From Pigoraptor vietnamica (Eukaryota; Opisthokonta; Filasterea), in the NCBI GenBank assembly GCA_943704525.1, contig CALSCQ010002984.1, positions 1 to 16,709 on the forward strand: a stretch of DNA of 16,709 nt, given 5' to 3'. Of this stretch, positions 1-7,734 are shown piece by piece. The notes below the pieces were generated by a model. It saw nothing but the letters and a program-made list of their open reading frames with translations, was not told the origin of the DNA and searched no databases. The translations under genes and the position numbers were made by a program. How positions within the stretch are numbered: position 1 is the first letter of the stretch; each line of letters opens with the position of its first letter.

Positions 1-110
<110 letters not shown>

Positions 111-177
111 CGCACAACGGTGGAGACACACTGTCCGTTCACACAAATGAACACAATCACACGCACGGCACACACAC

Positions 178-720
178 CAAGTCATACGTCTGATTCGCAA
201 GGGCAATCTTCTCGTCGGAGTACTCGAGCGCCTTCGAGTAGTCCTGCTGCACAGCCAAGTACGACTGCTCGCGCGCCTCCATCTTCGACTTTTTGATTGT
301 CGCAAAGTACGCGTCTTGCTTTTTCTCAATGCCGTCCACCAAATCTGAAAATAAGCATGAGGGCGTGTGTGAAGATCAATCACGGACAAGAAGCAACACA
401 AAGAGCGCGAGCACCGAAGGAAAGCGAGGCGGGGTATGTGGGGTCACCAGAACTGTTTTTTTTTTTTCTGCAAGTGAACCCACTCTGCACACGCAAGTCC
501 ATCTCCCGCATTCTTGTGAGATTGTGCTGCATATCTTGCGGCAGCGTCTCAATGGCTGCATATGGAGGACAGCAATGTCAACATTCTCAAACGGAAACGC
601 AGGAAGATCGCAGCCCAAGAGTATCGCCAGAGTCCACAAATACAACAAAAACAATCGCACTTAGAACACGAACGGCGCTCTCTACAACCCACACTCTAAA
701 AAATCCTCGAGATACAACAT
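178..720 (-). CDS. ING3: ING3-like inhibitor-of-growth protein, N-terminal part (partial, 3 exons)
   Basis: N-terminal domain of an ING-family protein, closest to ING3. ING3 is a subunit of the NuA4/TIP60 histone acetyltransferase complex and reads H3K4me3 with a C-terminal PHD finger, which lies beyond the left edge and is not seen. Exons on the minus strand: 720..693, 555..484, 344..178. Introns 692..556 and 483..345 begin GTGGGT and end in CAG. Phases join cleanly (1, 1, 0) to 89 codons. The joined start reads MLYLEDFLESIETLPQDMQ, followed by MREMDLRVQNLVDGIE and, near the end, DYSKALEYSDEKIALANQTY. From memory, human ING3 has very similar segments (MLYLEDYLE, MREMDLQVQN, YYKALEDADEKVQLANQIYDLV), including the residues across the second splice junction. 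The last donor is taken as GTGTGT at 177. Intron 2 contains a run of 12 A on the coding strand. The gene is head-to-head with the NME5-like gene. The family is near certain; the ING3 subtype is a strong inference. Confidence 0.9.
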
Positions 721-1227
721 GGCTAAACGTTGCCGCCGCAGCGCCGACACAGAATGGGCGGTTTCCCGTACGAAAAAACCGCGCGATGATCGATCGATAA
801 AGAAGTGCACAGACGGCGCACACGTGATCATTCACGTGCCTATATCACGTGATGCCACGAGACCCATGCCTCGGTGCCATGGAAACCGCCGCACTCAACA
901 TATATTTCTACTAAACTATTTACAAAAGTAATTTTATTGAACCATGTGTGTGTATTAAAGAGTATAAACAGTAAAATAATCACAATCGAGCTCAGTATTA
1001 ATAATGAGCAAGGCTCATCTTGTTGCGATTGCAAAGCAAGAAGTACACCCAATGGATTGTCTTGCCCTCCCCAGTGCCAAAAGCACCGAAACGAGAGCGA
1101 GCACGCACGCACGCAAGCACGAACGCCGCATACTCAAGGCGCACACTCAACTACCACCGGTGTTCATTTTCGCGCGCGCGTGTGCAGAGCGGTCGGCGGG
1201 TCCGACCTTGCGACACAGACGAGAAAA
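721..1227. promoter_or_regulatory. Shared intergenic promoter region, ING3-like (-) / NME5-like (+)
   Basis: About 507 bp between two divergent start codons. It holds three CACGTG cores at 821-826, 833-838 and 846-851, spaced 12 and 13 bp apart, the last as the full palindrome TCACGTGA. An AT-rich patch follows at about 898-1010, then a CCAAT at 1049-1053. Short open frames here have no recognisable protein content. The transcription starts cannot be located from the sequence. E-boxes of this type are bound by bHLH-type factors in many eukaryotes; use here is inferred. Confidence 0.6.
898..1010. other. AT-rich patch in intergenic DNA
   Basis: A strikingly AT-rich stretch in a GC-rich neighbourhood, with several TATTAA/ATAAT-like words. 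It may be the core promoter or 5' leader of the NME5-like gene, or a remnant of inserted DNA. No terminal repeats or coding content were seen. Confidence 0.5.
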
Positions 1228-2053
1228 ATGGACGGCTCCCAGGTGCAGAGCATTGAGCGCACGTACGCCATGATTAAGCCCGACGCCATTCAACACGCGG
1301 ACGAAATCATCGACATTATCCAGCAGAAGGGCTTCAAGATTCTCCAGAAGAGGCGCGTGCAGCTCACGCAGGAGCAGGCGGCCGACTTCTATGCCGAGCA
1401 TCTCGGCAAGCCGTTCTACGAGCCCCTCGTCGCCTTCATGTCGAGCGGGCCGATCTACGCGCTCGTCCTCGCGCGGGAAAACGCCATTGCAAAGTGGCGC
1501 GAACTCGCGGGCCCGACGGACTCTGTTGCGGCGAGGGAGACGGCTCCCGGAAGCATCCGCGCGCTGTTTGGGACGAACAACCGGCAGAACGCCGTGCACG
1601 GCAGCGACTCTGTGGCGTCGGCCAACAGGGAGATTCGCTTCATGTTCCCGGACAGCATTCTCTACCCCATCGGGACTGGGTCGGACGCGCGCGATTACCT
1701 CGCGAAGAGCGTCAACCCGACGTTGTTGCAGGGGCTCACGGAGCTGTGCAAGAAGAAGCCGGCGGACCCGCTGGTGCGTTTGAGACGGAAGGCATTGGCA
1801 GACTCGCGCTCGTTTGTGTTTGTGCAGTTTCGTGTGATAAGGAAGCGTTTGTTGGATGTGTTCGTGTGTGTGAAGACTCGTCTACGTCTTTGTAAGCCGG
1901 ACTGTGCATGAAGTGCGTAGAGCTTGTTGTCGTTTCGCGCACACCTTTCTGACAAACAGCTTCTTTGCGCCGCGCGTGCAGACGTACCTTGCCCAGTGGC
2001 TTCTGCGCAACAACCCCAACAAGCCGCAGGTGGTGGAGCCTGAGGACCGATGA
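1228..2053 (+). CDS. NME5: NME5-like nucleoside diphosphate kinase homologue with C-terminal Dpy-30 motif
   Basis: Two exons, 1228..1773 and 1982..2053, split by a 208-bp intron (GTGCGT ... GTGCAG, phase 0), give 205 aa; human NME5 is about 212. Residues about 10-145 form the NDK fold: MIKPDA near residue 15, the active-site segment NAVHGSDS with H124, and REIRFMFPDS. The C-terminal half has SVNPTLLQGL and LCKKKPADPL; exon 2 then supplies TYLAQWLLRNNPNKP, the Dpy-30-type dimerisation motif that marks NME5. Joining the exons reproduces the spacing of DPYVWLADWLL recalled from human NME5, which fixes the acceptor. Without the splice the frame runs on to 1911 into unrelated sequence. ATG 1228 has an A-rich upstream context and a G at +4. 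Family members act in cilia and flagella, in radial-spoke-type complexes, and enzyme activity may be weak. The histidine is present here, so catalysis is not excluded. Confidence 0.93.
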
Positions 2054-2252
2054 AGAGACTCGCCGTTTGCCCTGTTTTTGCCGTCGCTCGCGTTTTTGCC
2101 TCGCACGCTCGCATAAATGACTTGTAACATGGCCCGTCCTCCACCGCGTTTCCTGTGTTCTTCACGCCGAAACACCGGCACGTTTGCTTGACAATGCTTA
2201 TCGTACAGCTTAATATTTGCGTGGAACTCTCTTCACGCGCACGCGCGCGCTC
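2054..2252. other. Tail-to-tail gap between NME5-like and lanosterol synthase genes
   Basis: 199 bp holding both 3' UTRs. ATAAAT near 2115 could serve as a poly(A) signal on the plus strand. No canonical AATAAA was seen on either strand, and no other feature. Confidence 0.5.
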
Positions 2253-3639
2253 TCAAGGCGAAGGCACGCCGGCGAGATCCCCGTAGAGCCGCGCGAATCG
2301 CCCGAGCGCCCAGATGGGGAAGATGTTCCTGTAGTTTGTGTACGAAATTGTGCAGTTCTTGTTGAAGATGCCCTTGGTGCCTTCCTCGGCCCAGTCGCCG
2401 TTGGGCAGCTGCCGGGACATGAGGAGACGGATGCCGCGCTCGATGGGCGCGCGGTCGTAGCGGACGGCCATCAGCGCAAGGACCGCCCACGCCGTGTTGA
2501 CCACCTGCGATGTGTCCATGGGGACGTACTCGCGCTTGACGCACGACTGGGAGTGCGAGAGAGAGAGGTACAGAGGAACGCGTTGAGGAGAAGGAAGTTC
2601 ATGCACGGCCACCCACACATCAGACAATGCAATCGACACAAAATTTGTCACATAAAACACCCACCTCATGGCTCTCGGCCCACCCGCCGTCCGGCATCTG
2701 TTTCGAGAGGAGAAACTCGCACCCCTTGATCACTGACTCGCTTGGCGTCCCACGGTCGAAGCGGTCGCCCGTCAGGCCAAGCCCCTCGAGCGCGAACCAC
2801 GCGCCGTACGTGAAGCAGACGCCCCAGCAGCCCTCCCAGCTGCCGTCAGGACGCTGCACGCGGCGCACGAAGTCGATGGCGCGGTCGATCGCACGCCTGG
2901 ACAGGAGGGAAAGAGATGTTGGATCAGTTTAAATCATAGACTCGTGGCCATCCTTTCCACACAGACGGAGAAGAGAGAGGGATCAGCGACGAATGGAAGT
3001 GAACGGCAACACAGCAACGGCGCACTGCATGCAATTGCGTTGGGGTGAGAAAACGGGCTCACTTGATTTCGGTGGGGCGGTGGTTCGGGAAGCGCTCGCG
3101 GAATTGCAGGAGTCCCTGAAGTGCGGACGACGTGCACTCGACGTACGTGTAGTCGATCATAATGTCGCCTGGTGACAAGAGAAAAAACTTAAGCAAATGG
3201 ACAAGGAGAACGCACACCGACAACACGACGTCGCCTGGTGATAAGAGACAAACACATGAGCAAATGGACAAGGAGAACATGTGCGTGCGTGAGGGAAATG
3301 GCCTCCCCACACTGCTCCCCTGATTTGCACTTAGGAGAGACGGAAGCTTACGGACAAGAGAAGATGTGGTATGACCTCGCCACTGAGACGCAGTTATTCA
3401 CCGAAGACTTCGGAAGGGTTGAGGTACTCGAGCCAAGGGCCGCCGCGCTTCTTCTCGTACGTGGCCCAGCCGCCGTCGCTGTTCTGCATGTCCAGGAGAA
3501 CGTTCACGTTGTCGAAGAGGCGCTCGTCGGGGATTGTGCGCTTGGTGAAGCTGGGAAGGAGAAGGGGTGAGAAATTGAATTCAGTGCGCACAGAGAACAA
3601 ACAAAGGTTCAATTGTTAGGGTGTGTGTGTGTGTGTGTG

Positions 3640-3713
<74 letters not shown>

Positions 3714-4405
3714 ATGTGGGACAATACACCGCAAGCACAGCATTGCCTACAGCCCCTGCGGGGCGACAAGTGCTTTCTACGGCCGTGCATCATCCGCTCC
3801 GTCCCCACTCACTTGCGCGCGTGCATCTGCATCACTGCCTTGAGGCCGAGTGCGGTACAGTCGGCGACAATCCAGCCGCAGTCGCGCGTGCTGAACGGGA
3901 AGGCCCCCTTGGACATCTGGCGGAAGAACTCGTTGTACTGCGGCACGTTCTCTTTCACCTGCGCGACAACGCCACGCGACAACGCCATGGGTCAGAGAAG
4001 CATGCGACGCAATGCCTCTGCGCAAGGGCCCCGTTGCATACCTGTGTCACGTCGAGGAAATCGTACGCCCGCTGGAGGCACTGCGCAAAGCGGCCCGCAT
4101 CCGCACCACCCTCGAGAATGGCGAGGACGGCGAATCCAGTGTCCCACATCTGCGACCCATTCGTGCCGTTCATCTTCATTCCGTCGGCCGCAAGCCACAG
4201 GTAGTCCGGAATGCGGTCTGCGTGTCCGCGCATCGCCGCCGAGTTCGGGCCGTCGCGGTGCCAGCGGACGAGCGTGTTGATCACCTTGGAGACCTGTATG
4301 CGGCGCGAGTGTTGGGTAAGTTCAGTGCAAGGGAACACACGCACACATGCATACACACACGCACACACGCAGGCACGCATTCACTCGCACCTACGCACGC
4401 ACGCA

Positions 4406-4449
<44 letters not shown>

Positions 4450-6166
4450 TGGTTCTCAACGCACCGGTCCAATGCCGATATACTTGGTGTTGTCGTCTTC
4501 AGCGCGCACGTGGTCGTACACGAGATCAAGCGCCCACTTGCGCAGAAGGGGAATGTGGAAGCGCTCGTATATGCCGAGAGTGGCTGCGCATAAAGCTTGT
4601 GAGATGAAGAACTAACGACACGCGCACAGGCGCATACAAACACAAAAAGGGAGAGACCCTAGTCGACGACAACACGCAGCGCACCCATGGTGAGGTCAAG
4701 GAACATTGTGTGCTTGTTGTACAAATCGACGTGTGCGACATTGTTGCGCTGTTTCGCCCAGTCGATCGAGTCGTACGGCTGCACGTACAACTCCTGCAAG
4801 TGCAAAATTGCTTATTCACCCTGTCGAAGGCTCAAGAGTGCGCACGCATGCACACCGCGCCTCATGCACGTGCATGCACATTAGGCACAGCACGAGCCAC
4901 ACCCACATTCCGGCAAGCACACGTCCACTTACCTCCCGCAACTCTCTGATGAGGTCCGTCTCTTGGGCGCACAGGCGCACGCCGTAGCAGTAGCCCATCG
5001 GCAGATACACCTGGCGACAGTGGCACCACAGCTTCGAGGGATGTGCGGGGACGAACGTGGGCAACAGCCTGCAATAGAGCCAAGTGAAAGTCAATAAAAT
5101 GCTCAATGTAAGGTTTTCTCACTCAAATGCGTCATCGTACGACACACATGCGCCGCTCACCAGAGTTCAGGGAGAAGGGGGTTCAGGCCGTCCCAGTCGT
5201 ACACGTTCAGCACAGCGAGCCAGAACTTGCCCCACGACGGAATGCCCACGGCGCCGCCTGCGTTTTTTGCATTGAGAAAGGCGAGGGGAAAGGCGTGCGC
5301 AGGGAAGTAAGACGCAGTCTCTATCTCGGCAGCGCTTGGCACACACCATGCTGGTGGAGGAAGGCGCGTGCGCGCACGGCCGCAGGGTCGTCCCTTGGGA
5401 CCCCCAGAAGGCGGAGGGTGACGTAGTTGAGCGCCGTTCCGAAGACCGTCGAGTAATGGTCGATGTGCCTATGCATCAACGAGATGACAATAGGGGGTGA
5501 GAACAGACGGCAGTGCAAATGTAACGACAAGCAAACAATCTCGTGTAATTCACACGGTTCTGACGGACGCCGCCTGTTGTGCGAGCAATATTGCTCGCCG
5601 CCACCCACACGCCCCAGCCGCCCTCGGGCTTCTGCTGACCCTTGAGGTAGTATATGATCTCCGCCTTTTGCTCGGGGCGGAGGGCGATGCCGGTCACGTG
5701 GCAGCTGATGACAAGCCCTGCGCACACGAGAAAGTAAGAAGGATAGGTACGTGGGCATGTGGGAACTCTTGGCTCTCTCCATTACACACAACGCCAAGTA
5801 ATTCACGACTCACCGGGCAGGAGGAAAAGGGGGCCACCGTAGTCGCCCGCCCAGTGGCCGTCCTCCGTCTGCAGCAGCTGGAAGAACTCGACGCCGTTCG
5901 CATAAGCGTCCGCCGCATTCTCTGCCTTTGGAAGAGGCTTCGCTTCGGCCGCCTGCGAGGGAAATGATCTACGGACTCAGCGACGCACGATGCGGTCGCA
6001 TCCACCTGAATGCACACGACATGCACTAAGCACCGACCGTGCTCATGCCCAGCGCGTGCTTCTCAAAGGTGCTCTGAGGGCGAGGGAGGCCCTCTGGGTG
6101 GTAGAACCACCGCTGCCGCCCCTCCTTGACGTCGAGCGTCCACTTTGTGCGGTCCGTCGCCATCAT
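2253..6166 (-). CDS. LSS: Lanosterol synthase (oxidosqualene cyclase), 14 exons
   Basis: Cyclises 2,3-oxidosqualene in sterol synthesis, as a membrane-bound ER or lipid-droplet enzyme. Exons (minus): 6166..6038, 5952..5814, 5717..5609, 5468..5347, 5257..5161, 5068..4933, 4793..4685, 4583..4465, 4293..4042, 3958..3813, 3550..3402, 3168..3063, 2896..2665, 2546..2253. All 13 introns are GT...AG and phases agree, giving 712 aa (human LSS 732). Family marks: [12 protein letters not shown] near the N-terminus, [89 protein letters not shown], and repeated QW motifs. Catalytic Asp is D437, with its partners C438 and C514. T364, C431 and V435 match the lanosterol-type residues of human LSS (T381, C449, V453), not the Tyr/His/Ile of plant cycloartenol synthase. 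The usual Glu after DCTA is Leu (L441). Two ATGs lie in tandem at the start (6166, 6163). The exon 7 donor was chosen because it restores the family spacing; another in-phase donor 9 nt downstream would add three residues. Confidence 0.96.
3165..3278 (-). repeat. Imperfect tandem duplication carrying a 3' splice site (LSS intron 11)
   Basis: Two copies of a 47-48 bp unit, 3165-3211 and 3231-3278, starting 66 bp apart. Both share TCGCCTGGTG at the left and AAATGGACAAGGAGAAC at the right. On the coding strand each copy is a pyrimidine-rich tract ending CACCAG followed by GCGAC, so each is a plausible acceptor. The used one (exon start 3168) has the stronger T tract. The upstream one (exon start 3234) stays open in the same frame. 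Confidence 0.9.
3620..3712. repeat. (TG)n microsatellite in LSS intron 10
   Basis: About 90 bp of TG dinucleotide, interrupted once near 3641, within intron 3812..3551. On the coding strand it is (CA)n, about 100 nt downstream of the donor. The intron is the longest in the gene (262 bp) because of it. Cys/Val and His/Thr repeat frames across it are artefacts. Confidence 0.97.
4326..4446. repeat. CA-rich microsatellite in LSS intron 8
   Basis: Imperfect CA/CG-rich array becoming pure (AC)n at about 4413-4446, within intron 4464..4294. On the coding strand it is a TG-rich tract starting about 18 nt after the 5' splice site. Confidence 0.95.
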
Positions 6167-6597
6167 CCACACGGGTTGAGCGCCCAAGTGAGTTGCTTCT
6201 TGGCGCAAACTAAAGAGCGCACGTAGAGAGTCACCTGTGGCAGCAAGTGAGTGCTATATCTCTTCAGAGAACGCACGCGGCAAACGCTGAAGAGGGTGGG
6301 CTGTCACTCGCTTTCGCTCCACTTCGATTGGTCTCGGATGCTGGCCGCCAGCCAATCAGAATGCATTACCGGTTACCTAGTCACGTGATGTTTACGATCG
6401 GAACAGAGTCGGAAAAGGAAGGATGTCGTCACTAATTCAAAGTGACGCCATTTGCGCCTGCGCTAATTGTGAGGAGTGGCTGTTGGACACGCACACACGC
6501 ACACACGGCGATTGGGAGGGCGCGCTTGCACACCCCCTCTCATTCAAAGAGCGCATTCGCTCCCCTACTTCTGCCTCGGGTGTCTGGGAGCTTCAGA
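6167..6597. promoter_or_regulatory. Shared intergenic promoter region, LSS (-) / secreted protein (+)
   Basis: 431 bp between divergent start codons. It contains two CCAAT boxes in opposite orientation, ATTGG at 6327-6331 and CCAAT at 6352-6356, and the palindrome TCACGTGA at 6381-6388, all within 62 bp. The plus-strand frame of the next gene stays open upstream to 6442, but the protein-like signal begins at ATG 6598. No other gene was seen. Roles of the boxes are inferred from their general use in eukaryotic promoters. Confidence 0.65.
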
Positions 6598-7500
6598 ATG
6601 GGGCGGGGTCGATTGTCCGCCGTGTGGCGGCTGTGCGTGTTCGCCGCCGTCGTGTCACTCGTGCTCCCGCTGTCGTCAGCGACACAATTCGCCGATGCGC
6701 CCAGCGAAAATGGCGCGGCCGAGTCCGTCTCCAGGGACGAAGTGATGAGCGATGAGGAGCTGGATCCCACGTCGGACGAGGCGCTGCGCAGGCGTGTCGC
6801 CGCCGGAGAACTCGACATCAACATGGTGCCGTGGCTCAAGGAGCGGTACCAGACGCACCCGCACAACTCGCGGCGCTTGAGTCGTGCGATGAAGACGCTG
6901 ATTGAACGGCGTCGGCGCGGAACGATGCAGGCGACGCAGAGTGCGACGCTCGACTGGTCGGTGGCGCACCCGCCCAAAATGTTCGTGCACGAACCCCACT
7001 GGCAGGGGAAGGAGATGCCGTGGGAGGAGGAGAACAGGCTGCTCGACGAGTTTCACAACTCGCAGTGCATTGTCGACGACGAGCGGGACGCGTACCATGC
7101 CGCGTGTTTCGGCGAGAACGACTCGTTCAAGTCGTGCTCGGAGGAGTGCTGCGAGGCGTTCCACATGTACTACGACGCCCTCACGACGGACGACTGCGTG
7201 GACGGGATGATGGACTATGTCCCCACGCGCGAAATCATCCGCCAGCTCGTCATGGCGCACAAGTCCGAGATGGAATACCACTGCCCGCACATGTACCACC
7301 ACGCCCCGCTCCCGCAGTTTGGGGAGGTCGCCCGTCGCCGCCGCGCAGCGCAGGAAGAGGCGGAGCGCATGCGTCGCGAGGCAGAGGAGCGCGACCGCGT
7401 TGCGCGCGGAGAGCCCCTGCAGCAGATGCCGTCTGGGCAGGCGGGCGTCGCGGACTTTGGCAAGGCGCGGATGGAGACTGTGCGTCTCGATGACTTGTAA
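6598..7500 (+). CDS. Putative secreted or ER-luminal protein, unknown family
   Basis: Single-exon gene, 300 aa; I do not recognise the family. Residues 1-28 look like a signal peptide: basic MGRGR, a hydrophobic core of about residues 8-25, and a likely cleavage after SSA at 28. The mature part starts with an acidic stretch (SDEELDPTSDEA). A basic helical-looking region follows (RRLSRAMKTLIERRRRG), then the aromatic/proline segment FVHEPHWQGKEMPW. A Cys domain has C157, C170, C180, C184, C185, C200 and C229, with spacings x12, x9, x3, x0, x14 and x28. A His/Tyr-rich bit (CPHMYHHAPLP) precedes a highly charged Arg/Glu helix at about 245-275. There is no second membrane segment and no KDEL-type tail; it ends RLDDL. 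With seven Cys in the mature chain, three disulfides plus one free Cys are possible. ATG 6598 was chosen over an in-frame ATG at 6442 because it puts the signal peptide at the start. Coding is supported by the consistent composition and the signal peptide; function is not. Confidence 0.72.
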   Translation: MGRGRLSAVWRLCVFAAVVSLVLPLSSATQFADAPSENGAAESVSRDEVMSDEELDPTSDEALRRRVAAGELDINMVPWLKERYQTHPHNSRRLSRAMKTLIERRRRGTMQATQSATLDWSVAHPPKMFVHEPHWQGKEMPWEEENRLLDEFHNSQCIVDDERDAYHAACFGENDSFKSCSEECCEAFHMYYDALTTDDCVDGMMDYVPTREIIRQLVMAHKSEMEYHCPHMYHHAPLPQFGEVARRRRAAQEEAERMRREAEERDRVARGEPLQQMPSGQAGVADFGKARMETVRLDDL

Positions 7501-7734
7501 TCGTTGAGCGCTCCGCTTAGTTTCTACTTCTGTTTTCTTTAGGCGCCTTCTTCGTCGCTTTCTCCGTGTATTTGCGCGTTTGCGCTCTCCACTCCTTCGT
7601 CGTCGCGTCCGCCGCATTTTTCTCTCATGTACAGTCTGCTTGCCTTTGTTATGCCGCAAACTAAAGTGAGCGGCACTGGCCTTAACACGGACAAGAAGAG
7701 CAATCACAACGATGTAAGGAAGTTTATCAGAAAC
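7501..7734. other. Tail-to-tail gap between secreted-protein gene and EPG5
   Basis: 234 bp, pyrimidine-rich on the plus strand between 7530 and 7625, holding both 3' UTRs. No clear AATAAA and no other gene were seen. Confidence 0.5.

Noticed and set aside
874-1227. Upstream extension of the NME5-like frame to an ATG at 874
   Set aside because: The added residues are low-complexity and unlike NDK; ATG 1228 gives the family length and a good start context.
1147-1599. 150-aa minus-strand open frame across the NME5-like exon
   Set aside because: Shadow of the clearly identified NDK domain.
1774-1911. Read-through C-terminus of the NME5-like frame
   Set aside because: It begins with a splice donor and has no homology; the spliced version restores the Dpy-30 motif.
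3613-4280. Cys/Val-rich open frames across the (TG)n tract, up to 219 aa
   Set aside because: They are translations of the microsatellite plus antisense LSS exon sequence; no protein family content.
4676-4684. Alternative LSS exon 7 donor 9 nt downstream, adding three residues
   Set aside because: In phase, but it breaks the family spacing between the DLYxxH and YE motifs; the chosen donor fits exactly. RNA data could still overturn this.
6676-7707. 343-aa minus-strand open frame antisense to the secreted-protein gene
   Set aside because: The plus strand has a signal peptide and balanced composition; the minus frame is Arg/His/Val-rich with no domain.
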